64,000 nt of DNA, from assembly GCF_000425045.1 (NCBI RefSeq), contig NZ_AULA01000001.1, positions 141,386 through 205,385 of the forward strand. Direction: 5' to 3'. Shown here in pieces: positions 16,610-25,785 of this stretch; the stretch's first letter is position 1; the number at the start of each line of letters is the position of its first letter. The DNA comes from Acidaminococcus intestini DSM 21505. Its GTDB lineage: Bacteria; Bacillota; Negativicutes; Acidaminococcales; Acidaminococcaceae. The notes beneath the pieces were generated by a model, which was given only the letters and a program-made list of their open reading frames with translations, searched no databases and had not been told where the DNA came from. Both the position numbers and the translations under genes were made by a program.

Positions 16610-19600
16610 TTAGAACCTCGTATGATACTGTACACCATACCAGGCCCTGTTTTCTTCGTCGACGGATACGCTGAGGTTCAGGCGGCGGTTGAGGAAGTAT
16701 TCCGCAAAGATGCTCGAGTCTTCCCCATCGAAGCTTGCCGTATAGCCAAGACGAAGTTTGTCGCCGAAACTTTTAGCCACAAGCCAGTTGTATTGCCGCC
16801 GATCATCGCCAATCACTTCATTTGCCCGTTTCGCATCGACGCTAAAGCCAATGCCGGACTGGAGACTCCCACTGTAGACGCGCAGTTCGTCCAGCTGCAG
16901 GGCCTGTTTGATGGCATCTTCCACATCGGACAGGTAGCTTAGCTGGATACCAGCGTCGATGAGCCCCATCCAATCATTGTTGGTCAGGTCCGCGTTATCC
17001 GTCTTCAAGGTCAGGAAGCGTTTGAGCGTATTTTCATCCTTGGGCGGATCACTCTTTAGATGGACCTGCAGTCCATCCATGGACAGCGGTCCTTCGATGG
17101 TGGCAAGGATCATGTACTGGCCAAGACGCGTAAAAGCTTTCATATCAAGGTGGGGCGTAAACGTTCCTCGCTCCGGCCAAGTGACGATGCTGCGGCCCAT
17201 CCTAAAGGGGGTATTGAGGTAATTGAGGGTCCCCTTTGTCAGATTGATGGCGCCTGTAATGTCCGGATCTGCTGTCGTTCCCCCGAGGTGGATCTTGCCG
17301 CCGCCCCAGATATCATAGAACGACGCCGTATGAAGGTGCATCTTCTCCCCGAGATCAACTGTAAAGTCAAGACCAATAGGCGATCCGCCACTGCCAAAAC
17401 TCGGCACGGAGGTCAGTCCGATATAGAGGTCCTCCAGATTGAGAGCGCCCGCTACAAATGGGATCCCATTTTTCTGTGTAACGGAAATGTCCCCATTGAC
17501 CTTGCCTCCAATCTGCCGCGAATCAATGAAGACATCGCGGATAGCCGCCGTAAGGGCATAAGGCGATTCCCCGCCATGAAGTTCATAGCTTCCTGACGCC
17601 ATGACGCTGCCATGATCGCCAATGACGGCAGACAGTTCCTTAAGATTGACTTTCGTTCCTGCAAATTCTGTATCTAGCTTCACGTGGTCGATGGTATTAT
17701 TCATGCCCCGCAGCTTGATGGTGCCGTCATCGAGACGAATCGCACCATCTAAGGTATAGTCCTCCAAGGTCCCGCTCACATTGAGGTTTCCTTTCATAGG
17801 ACCGGTTGCCCACTGGACATATTTCGTAAGCGTCGGCAGGATGTCAAGATTTGCATTGTCAAGGTGCAAGTCAAGGTTCATCTGCGCGTCGGGATTACGG
17901 CGATTCTCCTTGGCCCGTAACAGGTCAAGGGGCAGGGTACCGTAGGCAGACAGCTTATAGATTCCGCGCTGGACAAGGAACTGGTTCAAAGTAAACATAC
18001 CATCCCGCAGTGTGGCCATGCCGTAAATGGAGTCGAAGGTTACTCCGCTTACAGAGCCGCCCGTTACTTCAAGGGAGAAGTTCCCATTTGGATCATCAAA
18101 GGGCCCCTTGACCTGTGCGGCCATATTGAGGGCACCCCCAATTTCCGGCGGATCATCAAGGCTTACCGTAAGGATCTTAGGCGAAATGCCATTTGCCGCG
18201 ACTTCAAGGTCCAAGGTCCGGTTCTTCATATCCACTTCACCTTGGGCAGCAAAGAGACCGCCGCCTTTTTCAAAGGCCTGGAGCTGGTTGATATGCCAAA
18301 CGCCGAGGTGACCAAAAATATCAAAATCAGCGGAATCAAAGGGAACACCCTGCACTTTTCCATCTTCCACCTTACCTTTGATGGCAAGGCCCGTTCGGCG
18401 TCCATTCGGATTAAGGGCAATGGTACCGGAAAGAAACCCATCAATATCAAGGTCGTAGCCGCCCATTTTAAGGAGACTCCGCACGTTCCCCCGCTCCACT
18501 TCCGCTTTCCACTGGTAGTAATGGTTCAAAAGGTCAATATGAGCGGACAGGAAATAGTCTCCTCCTGATTTCTGCTGGAAGGAGCCTTCAAGTTCGTTGA
18601 TTTTGCCCCCCGTGGAATCAATGGATAGGGCAAGTCCCGTGAACTCCTCACCGTTGATGATTACGGAATTTGAAGACAATACACCGGTGAAAAGCGGATT
18701 GGAAAGGTTGCCGCTTACAGCCCCGTTAAAGTTCACGCTGCCTTGGAGACTGGCTGCTTCCTTAAGCCAAGGCAGACGCTGGAGCATGATGCCGTAGGCG
18801 TCGATTCCTAGGGCAAGGTCTCCATTTTTAGCAATGGTCCCTGCAAAGGTTGCGGTCGATGTCAAGGCCTGGAGCTTGAAGTTTTTCATCGTAATAGCGC
18901 CGTCATTGACGGAGTAGTCACCAGATAGCTCATCGACAAGGAACTTATTGACCGAGCCATCGTAGGCCCGCACATGACCCGTAATATTAGGATTTTTTAG
19001 CGTCCCTGTCACGTGGACCGTATTGGTGAGGTTTCCTGTAACAGGAAGAGGCAGGGCAAAGGCATCGGAGAAAGGTTCAAGACGTACGCCCTTGGTGACG
19101 ACTGTCAGGTCAAGCCAGGGATCATCACCCGTAAGGACAACGGAGCCATCAAGTTCGTGACGGCCTTGCGGCGGATCAAGCTCCACCTTCGTCAGACGGA
19201 CGACACGATCCTTCCAGCTGACAAGACCGTGGGCTTCTTTTGCGATAAAGCCTTTAACGGAGACATCCTTGAGGGAAAAGGCTGCCGTCCCTTCTGGGTC
19301 ATCCGTGGTTCCTTCAATCATCATGTGAGCAGAAAGAAGACCCTCTCCTTCTTCTCCGAAGGAGGCAAGGATAGGTTCCACAGGGAGATCCGTAACATAA
19401 AAATTTCCCTTAAGGGCTGAGCCTTCAAGACTGCCCGAGCCTGTCACAGAGCCGCCATTTTCCGAATCTGCCGCAAAGCGGTCCAAGGTCAAGCGACCCT
19501 TTTCATACACAGCGCCCAAATCAACATGGGTAAAGGAGAGCCCATGGACCGTGAGGGACAGATCATCACTAAGGACGTGGGCAAAAAGGTCATCATCATA

Positions 19601-20929
19601 GCGTCCCTCAGCATAGAGGTCGCCGGAAAGGACAATGCTGCCTACATCAGGGGCCACCGCTCCCAAATCAAGACTCTCGCTTTTAAGCGTCGCAGCAAAA
19701 GTGCGGTCCTGCGTATCATATGAAGCCGTCAAGGTCCCTTTGCCGCCAGCAAGATAGAAGGTTCCGTCCGTAACGTTTACTTGGGTTCCCTGAGCCGAAA
19801 GGGGCAAGTGAAGGTTATCTATTTCATATCCTTTCACGGTCAAGGCCGGACTGTCCACGGTTCCCGCGGCAAGAAGGCTGTCAAAAGAGCCATCCAGGGA
19901 GGCACTTGCCGTAACACGGCCTGAAAGAGGAAGGTCCAAGGGAATTGCGTCAAGGTCAAAGTCATCCGTCTTTACAGCAAATTGGTGAAAAACAGGCGTC
20001 TGTGCGTCAGTAAGGTCAAGTCCCCCATTCAAGGTAACCGATGACCTATCAAGGGACACCGTAAAATCTGTAAAAGCAAGGTCCTTATTATCAAAGTGGA
20101 CCGTTCCTACAGCCGTAAGCGGCAGCAAGAGATTGTCCTTATGAACGGATAAGGATAGGGAATCTGCCTTGACGCTCCCCGAAAGCTTACTTTCCTGATC
20201 ATCGTTGCGCCAGGTAACAGAAAGCTTTGAAAGGGTTCCTGCAAGATCCGCTATAGGGGCATAGTGCGCCACAAGGGCCGCGTAGGGCGTTACGCAAAAA
20301 GTTTCAGTGCTCGCCGACACTTCTCCGGTTCCGTCACTTTTAATGGAACCGATCAGCTGCAGTGTCTCCCCCTTTTCCGTCGTAAGATCCATGTCAAGAC
20401 CATAGACAGGGTTATGGACAAGGTCAATGGAACCGGATGCACCGACATGCCATGTGCCATAAGGCGTTGAAAGCTGAATCGAGCCTCGATTGACCGTCAC
20501 TAAGCCGCGGAAGTCCTCACTGGACGACTCAGACTTTTTAATAAGATTTTCCACGTTCCAGCGATCGCTGCTGTCCATGACCATATACACCGTTGGATTG
20601 TTGATGGCAACAAGGCTCACCATCCTGCTAGTCCCGTGTCCCAGCAACAGGTTCAATGGATTGACGCGAACAGCGACTTCCGGAATCTTTGCCACAAGGA
20701 TACCCGCTCGGTCATAGATTGCACTGTCCTTGATGCGGAAGGTCAGGTCCGGGCTGACTTCAATCCGGTCAATATGGAGTTTTCCGTTGATATACTGAGC
20801 CGCTGTTTCCTCCACCATGGGCCGCACCGTGGGAAGCACCCTTGGCATGAGAACCTTGAATGTCCCTACATAGAGTGCCGGTATGACAAGGAGAAGGAAA
20901 GGCAGGCGTTTTTTCCATTTTGGCCGCAT
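16610..20929 (-). CDS. tamB: TamB/AsmA-like inter-membrane protein (DUF490)
   Basis: A 1439-residue protein with one N-terminal membrane anchor (PFLLLVIPALYVGTFKVLM) and then more than 1300 residues of repeated beta-strand units, as in the TamB/AsmA group of bridge-like proteins. The C-terminal 350 residues form the DUF490 (TamB) domain, ending YGVQYHTRF. Such proteins span the periplasm as a hydrophobic groove and carry phospholipids to the outer membrane, or help TamA-type Omp85 proteins. No tamA adjoins it; BamA, encoded next, is the likely partner. It has its own terminator. Confidence 0.9.
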   Translation of the reverse strand: MRPKWKKRLPFLLLVIPALYVGTFKVLMPRVLPTVRPMVEETAAQYINGKLHIDRIEVSPDLTFRIKDSAIYDRAGILVAKIPEVAVRVNPLNLLLGHGTSRMVSLVAINNPTVYMVMDSSDRWNVENLIKKSESSSEDFRGLVTVNRGSIQLSTPYGTWHVGASGSIDLVHNPVYGLDMDLTTEKGETLQLIGSIKSDGTGEVSASTETFCVTPYAALVAHYAPIADLAGTLSKLSVTWRNDDQESKLSGSVKADSLSLSVHKDNLLLPLTAVGTVHFDNKDLAFTDFTVSLDRSSVTLNGGLDLTDAQTPVFHQFAVKTDDFDLDAIPLDLPLSGRVTASASLDGSFDSLLAAGTVDSPALTVKGYEIDNLHLPLSAQGTQVNVTDGTFYLAGGKGTLTASYDTQDRTFAATLKSESLDLGAVAPDVGSIVLSGDLYAEGRYDDDLFAHVLSDDLSLTVHGLSFTHVDLGAVYEKGRLTLDRFAADSENGGSVTGSGSLEGSALKGNFYVTDLPVEPILASFGEEGEGLLSAHMMIEGTTDDPEGTAAFSLKDVSVKGFIAKEAHGLVSWKDRVVRLTKVELDPPQGRHELDGSVVLTGDDPWLDLTVVTKGVRLEPFSDAFALPLPVTGNLTNTVHVTGTLKNPNITGHVRAYDGSVNKFLVDELSGDYSVNDGAITMKNFKLQALTSTATFAGTIAKNGDLALGIDAYGIMLQRLPWLKEAASLQGSVNFNGAVSGNLSNPLFTGVLSSNSVIINGEEFTGLALSIDSTGGKINELEGSFQQKSGGDYFLSAHIDLLNHYYQWKAEVERGNVRSLLKMGGYDLDIDGFLSGTIALNPNGRRTGLAIKGKVEDGKVQGVPFDSADFDIFGHLGVWHINQLQAFEKGGGLFAAQGEVDMKNRTLDLEVAANGISPKILTVSLDDPPEIGGALNMAAQVKGPFDDPNGNFSLEVTGGSVSGVTFDSIYGMATLRDGMFTLNQFLVQRGIYKLSAYGTLPLDLLRAKENRRNPDAQMNLDLHLDNANLDILPTLTKYVQWATGPMKGNLNVSGTLEDYTLDGAIRLDDGTIKLRGMNNTIDHVKLDTEFAGTKVNLKELSAVIGDHGSVMASGSYELHGGESPYALTAAIRDVFIDSRQIGGKVNGDISVTQKNGIPFVAGALNLEDLYIGLTSVPSFGSGGSPIGLDFTVDLGEKMHLHTASFYDIWGGGKIHLGGTTADPDITGAINLTKGTLNYLNTPFRMGRSIVTWPERGTFTPHLDMKAFTRLGQYMILATIEGPLSMDGLQVHLKSDPPKDENTLKRFLTLKTDNADLTNNDWMGLIDAGIQLSYLSDVEDAIKQALQLDELRVYSGSLQSGIGFSVDAKRANEVIGDDRRQYNWLVAKSFGDKLRLGYTASFDGEDSSIFAEYFLNRRLNLSVSVDEENRAWYGVQYHTRF

Positions 20930-20942
20930 GATCCGCCTTTCT

Positions 20943-20960
20943 GGAACGGGATACCGTTCC
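20943..20960. repeat. Inverted repeat in the tamB leader
   Basis: GGAACGG and CCGTTCC flank four bases just upstream of the tamB ribosome site (AAAGGCGG). It could act as an operator or as an mRNA hairpin affecting translation. Confidence 0.5.
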
Positions 20961-21180
20961 CCTTGGGAAAATCAGGTGAAAAAGGGGCTGGTTGTTCCGT
21001 TTTCCCATAGATACAACTATAGTATACCAAAGTGAAGGGAAAGAAGAAAATAAATTTTAGTTGAACGGGATTAGGAATGCTGTAATGCTATGAGAGAGTG
21101 ACGCTAAAACTGTAAGGTGCGGTGAAAAGTCATTCGCGGTCCGACGGGCCGGCCCTTTCCTAAGGTGAGACGTCCATCAC
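20961..21180. other. Intergenic region between tolC and tamB
   Basis: No gene seen. A minus-strand TATACT with overlapping TATAGT near 21010-21020 may be the tamB -10 box; no convincing -35 was found. Confidence 0.4.
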
Positions 21181-21227
21181 ACAAAAGAACATGCCCCCAT
21201 TGTTTCCATAGAACAATGGGGGCATGT
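21181..21227 (-). terminator. Terminator of tolC
   Basis: ACATGCCCCCATTGTT (21189-21204) pairs perfectly with 21212-21227 over 16 bp around a 7-base loop; TTCTTTTG follows on the minus strand. It lies about 45 bases after the tolC stop. Confidence 0.85.
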
Positions 21228-21271
21228 CTTCATATCAAACCGGTACGATTTGTGCGCCGAGCACTCCTATC

Positions 21272-22591
21272 TTATTCTTCCACATCCGTCGGAACACCCA
21301 TGGACTGTTCAAGCAGTGCCCATGACGTGTTGTAATCATAGAGGGCTTGGATGTAGTTATTTTTGGCGGTCGTCAGGGCAACGGAAGCATCGAGGACGTC
21401 CGTGTTCGTTCCCACACCGGCCTGGTAGCGCAGCTGGGCGATACGGTAATCTTCTTCTGCTTGTTCAACCGCGACTTCCGTTGTCTTGATGCGTTTTTCT
21501 GCTTCCCGCATGCTAAGGTACGACGTTCTGACAGCAAGATTCACTTGGTCGCTGATCTGGCGATAGCTTTCCTCAGCTTTGACGACGTTAGCCTTGGCCT
21601 GACGGATCTTAGCAGCATTGACGCCATAGTCCCAGATGTTGAAGTCCACAGAAGCCCCAACGGACCACTCATATTTATGGGCACCAGGGAAACGGTCATC
21701 AGCCCAGCCATTAGCGGCGCTGAGGCTCACCTGCGGCAGGGTTGCCGCGTTGGCAATCTTTTGTTCTGCTTTTGCCATATCAACGGAAGCCTGGGCCTGA
21801 TGGATCTCGGGCCGGTTCAGCATGGCGTAGGAAAGGCAGTTATCAAGGGTATAGTCATTGGGTTTATATTCCAGCCCTTCACTCAGGGAAAGAGGCGTCC
21901 CCGTCGGAAGCCCCAAGACGTTGTTCAAGGTGGCTACGGCCACATCATAGGAATTTTGGGCCTGGGTCAGGGTCTGCTGGGCATCGACAAGTTCCACCTG
22001 ACTGCGAAGAACATCGACTTTTGCGGAAACACCTACATTAAACTGGGACTGGGTATTCCTCAGATGCTCAGCCAGCCGGTCCACGGTTTCTTTCTGGAGG
22101 TTCACCGTATTGATGCTTTCAAGGACATCATAATATCCCTTGGCCGCATTGTAGCGCGTCGTCTGGTAGGCGCTATTCATGCCATATTCATAATATTTTT
22201 GGTTGGCCTTGGCTTCTTCTATCTGACCTTCGAGTTTCCCGCCCGTGTAGATAGGAACGGAAATGCTCACAGTGTTCGTGCTGCTGTTTGTCCCCACAGG
22301 GCCAGTAGCGAGCGTTGCACCAGCAGCCGTCTTATACCTCATGTTCCGCCCCGTGGAATGAGCAAAATCAATGCTTCCCCAACGAGCTGCCCGAGCCGCG
22401 TCAAGTCCGGCCTTAGCGGCATCCAGTTCGGACGAGGAAATCTTGACATCAGAGTTATTTTCAAGGGCCATGCGAACGGCCTTATTCAGATCGAGGCTGA
22501 CAGATTGAGGTGCCTCTTGGGCAAAAGCGGTGCCAAGAGACAGGACACTCAAGAAGACAGCGCCGATCAGTGCTTTTTTATGGATATGCAT
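21272..22591 (-). CDS. tolC: TolC family outer-membrane channel
   Basis: About 439 residues: signal peptide (ALIGAVFLSVLSLGTAFAQ), then two tandem OEP repeats of long helices and short barrel strands, including NVLGLPTGTPL in the first and WALLEQSMGVPTDVEE at the end. TolC proteins form trimeric exit ducts for drug efflux or type I secretion. ATG 22591 is chosen because GAGGAGGG lies just upstream; a TTG seven codons earlier overlaps that site. No efflux pump genes adjoin it; it lies downstream of mlaEFD but has its own promoter with a palindromic operator. Confidence 0.93.
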   Translation of the reverse strand: MHIHKKALIGAVFLSVLSLGTAFAQEAPQSVSLDLNKAVRMALENNSDVKISSSELDAAKAGLDAARAARWGSIDFAHSTGRNMRYKTAAGATLATGPVGTNSSTNTVSISVPIYTGGKLEGQIEEAKANQKYYEYGMNSAYQTTRYNAAKGYYDVLESINTVNLQKETVDRLAEHLRNTQSQFNVGVSAKVDVLRSQVELVDAQQTLTQAQNSYDVAVATLNNVLGLPTGTPLSLSEGLEYKPNDYTLDNCLSYAMLNRPEIHQAQASVDMAKAEQKIANAATLPQVSLSAANGWADDRFPGAHKYEWSVGASVDFNIWDYGVNAAKIRQAKANVVKAEESYRQISDQVNLAVRTSYLSMREAEKRIKTTEVAVEQAEEDYRIAQLRYQAGVGTNTDVLDASVALTTAKNNYIQALYDYNTSWALLEQSMGVPTDVEE

Positions 22592-22615
22592 GACGTATCG
22601 TACCCTCCTCAAATT

Positions 22616-22631
22616 CTGACTGGCTAGTCAG
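22616..22631. promoter_or_regulatory. Palindromic operator at the tolC start site
   Basis: CTGACT and AGTCAG flank four bases, 8 to 24 bases downstream of the -10 box. The size and position suit a TetR- or MarR-type repressor; the regulator is not in the window. Confidence 0.55.
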
Positions 22632-22639
22632 TAATACAC

Positions 22640-22668
22640 ATTATATGCGCAATATTTTTGAAAGTCAA
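22640..22668 (-). promoter_or_regulatory. Consensus sigma-70 promoter of tolC
   Basis: Read on the minus strand: TTGACT (22663-22668), 17-base spacer, TATAAT (22640-22645). One of the best promoters in the window; its initiation region overlaps the palindrome at 22616-22631. Confidence 0.88.
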
Positions 22669-22716
22669 CGGGGTGAGCCGGTTTTTACTCCCGTTCCACC
22701 AATTGTTCACAAATCC

Positions 22717-23973
22717 TTAAAAACGGGCCCTCAGTCCCAAGTAGGTGAGATCACTATGCCCATCAAGGACATCCATGTTTTCTCCAATGAGGGACAGTTT
22801 TGGGGAAAAGGCCCACTCAGCGCCTACCTTGAGCTTACCGTCATTGAAGTCATAGTAATCCGTAAAGAGATGGAATTTGGGCGACAAGAGCCAATCCGCA
22901 CCAACACCAAATTCGCCTTCCATGAGGCCAACACGGCCCACAATGAACTTGCCAAGGCGCTTGTTGTAATGGAAATTGAAATCATCATCGCCGCCGGCGT
23001 CGCTCACACCGAGGTAGAAGAAATCATTTTGGCTTGTCGGCAGTTCGGCACCGATATCGGCACGCCATTTACTGTCCTTGTCGCGATACATGACATCTGT
23101 CCGGATGCGGGCATCGGCAACGACGCCCATGACGCGGTTTGCTTTTTCGCTTGTTTCAGCCGCGTTATGGATGGTAATCTTAAGATCGTCCTGGACCTTA
23201 GGGTCGGTCACAACGCCCTGAAGGGAAGCCGCTGTTTCCTTGATGGTTTCACTGACGTCCTTCATATTGGCCGCCATGAGGGCTACGTTGCGGCCCGTTT
23301 CGCCGTTATTGTCAGCCTGGGTCATGATGCTGTTCATGTGGACTGTCATTTCCTTCATTTGGCCGACCATGGCATGGATATCACCTTGGTTATCCTGGGC
23401 CATCTGGGCCAAAGCCTTCGTAAAGGCATTGAGGTTCTTTGTGATTTCTCCGGTCTGGACAAAACCTTCCCGCATGGACTTCTGGACAGCTTTATCACCA
23501 AAGACGTTGCTGAAGGCATCAGCAACCGTCTCCAATTTTTCCATAACCTTGCCCGATGAACTCATGAGCTTATCAACGCCTCCCGTTGTTTGCCCCGTGA
23601 TTGTCTCCCCTTCCCGGAAGGTGACACCTGTAGCAATCTCCGGAGGGGTAATGGTAACAAACTTGGTTCCCATGACGCCGTCCATGCCAATGCCAAACTG
23701 GGAATTACGGGGCACTTTTTGTTTCTGGTCAATTTTCATGACAACCTTGACTTTGGACCCATCGACGAGAATATCATCGACCTTTCCAATCGGAACACCG
23801 GCAAAGCGGACTTCGTTGCCGACTTTGAGACCATTGACATTGTCAAAGATGACATTGAGCTTATACTGCCGGGACGCAAAACTGAATACACCCAAAAAGG
23901 TGAGCATCAGCGCCAGGATAACAAACCCTCCCAGCGTCACGGCTCCAACTTTTACTTCGTCTGTGGATTTCAT
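22717..23973 (-). CDS. mlaD: MlaD-type MCE protein with C-terminal outer-membrane barrel
   Basis: About 418 residues. Membrane anchor at about 9-32, MCE domain at about 38-115 (YKLNVIFDNVNGLKVGNEV, VRFAGVPIGKV), long helical region at about 120-300, then a strand-rich end opening RIRTDVMYRDKDSKWRADIG and closing LTYLGLRARF with a terminal phenylalanine. E. coli MlaD is about 180 residues and stops after the helix. The same long architecture was reported for Veillonella parvula, where MlaD bridges both membranes. ATG 23973 follows AAAGGAG. Last gene of mlaE-mlaF-mlaD. Confidence 0.92.
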   Translation of the reverse strand: MKSTDEVKVGAVTLGGFVILALMLTFLGVFSFASRQYKLNVIFDNVNGLKVGNEVRFAGVPIGKVDDILVDGSKVKVVMKIDQKQKVPRNSQFGIGMDGVMGTKFVTITPPEIATGVTFREGETITGQTTGGVDKLMSSSGKVMEKLETVADAFSNVFGDKAVQKSMREGFVQTGEITKNLNAFTKALAQMAQDNQGDIHAMVGQMKEMTVHMNSIMTQADNNGETGRNVALMAANMKDVSETIKETAASLQGVVTDPKVQDDLKITIHNAAETSEKANRVMGVVADARIRTDVMYRDKDSKWRADIGAELPTSQNDFFYLGVSDAGGDDDFNFHYNKRLGKFIVGRVGLMEGEFGVGADWLLSPKFHLFTDYYDFNDGKLKVGAEWAFSPKLSLIGENMDVLDGHSDLTYLGLRARF

Positions 23974-23977
23974 GATT

Positions 23978-24739
23978 TCACTCCTTTGTTGGGTTCTCTT
24001 CAAATAGGTCACTGCGGATGAAGGCCTTTACAAGGGGCTGGTTCGTATGACGGGCCTCGTGGGGCGTCCCAGAAAAGACAATCTTACCCTGATTGAGCAT
24101 GAGGATTCGGTCCGCGCAGAGGAAGGCGGACGCCATATCGTGGGTTACAAGGATGGACGTGATGCCCCGCTTACGTTTCGTATCAAGGATAAGCTGACTG
24201 ATGTTTGCCGCCATAATGGGATCAAGGCCAGCCGTAGGTTCATCATAAAGGATGATTTCAGGATCAAGGGCAAGGGCACGGGCGAGGCCAACGCGCTTTT
24301 TCATTCCCCCAGAAAGTTCTGCGGGATAGGCCTTTTCGTTCCCAGAAAGTCCTACGGACGAAAGAAGATCCCTTACCCGCAGTTTGATATCGTCTGTTAG
24401 CATGTGGGTATGCTGTTTAAGACCAAAGGCCACATTTTCTTCCACTGTCAGAAAATCAAAAAGGGCAGAATACTGGAAAACCATCCCCATGTGAAGCCGC
24501 AGGTCGTTCCACTGTTTTTCCGTAAAATGATTGACCTCACGGCCTTTTATCCGGACACTGCCCCCCATCGGCTCAAGAAGCCCAATAAGAAGTTTCAGGG
24601 TCGTACTTTTGCCCGTACCGCTCGGACCGATAATAGCAACGGTCTCTCCTTTTTCAACGGAAAAGGATACATGGTCAAGGACCGTCTTGTCCCCAAAGGA
24701 CATGTCCACGTCCTTAAATTCAATTACCGTTTCGCTCAT
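23978..24739 (-). CDS. mlaF: ABC transporter ATPase MlaF
   Basis: About 253 residues with all ATPase motifs: Walker A GPSGTGKST, signature LSGGMKKRVGLARAL, Walker B IILYDEPTAGLDP and the switch histidine in SILVTHDM. It belongs to the Mla/Ttg2A phospholipid transport group and should drive the MlaE permease at the cytoplasmic membrane. ATG 24739 follows GGAGG in the end of mlaE; the two genes are separated by a single base, implying translational coupling. Confidence 0.94.
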   Translation of the reverse strand: MSETVIEFKDVDMSFGDKTVLDHVSFSVEKGETVAIIGPSGTGKSTTLKLLIGLLEPMGGSVRIKGREVNHFTEKQWNDLRLHMGMVFQYSALFDFLTVEENVAFGLKQHTHMLTDDIKLRVRDLLSSVGLSGNEKAYPAELSGGMKKRVGLARALALDPEIILYDEPTAGLDPIMAANISQLILDTKRKRGITSILVTHDMASAFLCADRILMLNQGKIVFSGTPHEARHTNQPLVKAFIRSDLFEENPTKE

Positions 24740-24740
24740 A

Positions 24741-25523
24741 TCAGCCTCCATGGACGTACAACATAACGGAGAGGAAATAGTTGAAGATAAAGATCAGGAT
24801 AATGGAAAGAACAACGGATGCCGTTGTAGCCTTGCCTACCCCTTCGGCCCCTTGCTGAGCATTAAGGCCCTTATGGCATCCGATGACGGCGATGATGGCA
24901 CCAAAAACGGAACCTTTGATGAGGCCGCCCACAAGGTCCCAAGATTCAACGAAGCCACGAATGGATTCGATGAACATATGGCTCCCGATTCCGGCATAGT
25001 TCATAGCAACAAACCCGCCGCCGATATCACCGACGAGGTTGGCATAAATAACCAGGATGGGCATCATGAGCACAATGGCGAGAAAGCGCGGGGCCACAAG
25101 ATACTGGGTTGGACTGGTCGCCATAACGCGTAGGGCATCGATTTGTTCCGTGACCTTCATGGTACCGATTTCAGCAGCAATGGCGGCTCCGATCCGGCCG
25201 GCCACAACAACACCGGCAAGGATAGGTGCCAACTCGCGGGCCATAGCAATGGCCACAATGCCGCCGACGGAATCAGCTGCACCAAAACGGACAAATTCCT
25301 TCGCCGTCTGAACGGATAGGACCATGCCCGTACACATACTCGTCATGCTTACAATGGGCAGGGAATCTGCCCCAAGCTTTGCCATCTGGCGCAGGACCTC
25401 CCGCGGTGTGGCCTTGGAAAGGGCGGCGCAGGTCGCAAAAAAAAGATTCATGATGCGTCCTGTCGCCCGAAAGGCATAAACGGCCCGGTGGCCCAAATAG
25501 GCACAGATTGTCTTAAGTCCCAT
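24741..25523 (-). CDS. mlaE: Phospholipid ABC transporter permease MlaE
   Basis: A 260-residue MlaE/YrbE permease with five or six membrane segments and the family core GRIGAAIAAEIGTMKVTEQIDALRV split across the conserved EIGTM..TEQIDAL motif. It forms the membrane dimer that moves phospholipid between the cytoplasmic membrane and MlaD. First gene of mlaEFD, with its own promoter upstream. No mlaA, mlaB or mlaC homologue is in the window, as expected for the Negativicutes form of the system. Confidence 0.94.
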   Translation of the reverse strand: MGLKTICAYLGHRAVYAFRATGRIMNLFFATCAALSKATPREVLRQMAKLGADSLPIVSMTSMCTGMVLSVQTAKEFVRFGAADSVGGIVAIAMARELAPILAGVVVAGRIGAAIAAEIGTMKVTEQIDALRVMATSPTQYLVAPRFLAIVLMMPILVIYANLVGDIGGGFVAMNYAGIGSHMFIESIRGFVESWDLVGGLIKGSVFGAIIAVIGCHKGLNAQQGAEGVGKATTASVVLSIILIFIFNYFLSVMLYVHGG

Positions 25524-25539
25524 GACGTAACTCCTTTAT

Positions 25540-25588
25540 TGCAGGAACGCAGGCGTTCTGCATACTTAGAACTCGTTCTAATATTATA
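25540..25588 (-). promoter_or_regulatory. mlaE promoter with two palindromes
   Basis: TATAAT on the minus strand (25583-25588) is followed by the perfect 12-bp palindrome AGAACGAGTTCT (25568-25579) at the expected transcription start, then by an imperfect 23-bp palindrome (25540-25562, TGCAG.AACGC / GCGTT..CTGCA) in the leader. No strong -35 box. The palindromes may be operators or a leader hairpin. Confidence 0.5.
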
Positions 25589-25701
25589 CCGCATTTTGTG
25601 GAAAAAATTAATGAAAAAATAGGTCTCTTTATGAAGCATTGCTGGCCCGTCACGACTTGTATGCGAAAAAAATCGTCCGGGCAGTTTTCCTGATACGGCA
25701 T

Positions 25702-25744
25702 GAGCCCATTGCTTCAGGACCCTCTTTCCTAAAGCAATGGGCTC
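25702..25744. repeat. Dispersed 43-base hairpin repeat, copy A
   Basis: GAGCCCATTGCTT pairs with AAAGCAATGGGCTC. A second copy with the same loop core lies at 53160-53202; 34 of 43 bases agree and one base pair changes on both sides (A-T to C-G). Both copies lie about 40 bases after a minus-strand stop codon, with no T tract. Confidence 0.6.
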
Positions 25745-25785
25745 ACTATCATTATCAAGGTGCCGCAATTATTGCGGGAATCATT

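Noticed and set aside
16535..21010. Many plus-strand open frames opposite tamB, bamA and tolC
   Set aside because: They have no ribosome sites or family features and lie on the reverse strand of clear genes; they are shadows of GC-rich coding sequence.
25568..25579. AGAACTCGTTCT as a LexA box
   Set aside because: The Firmicutes SOS box needs four bases between GAAC and GTTC; here there are two.
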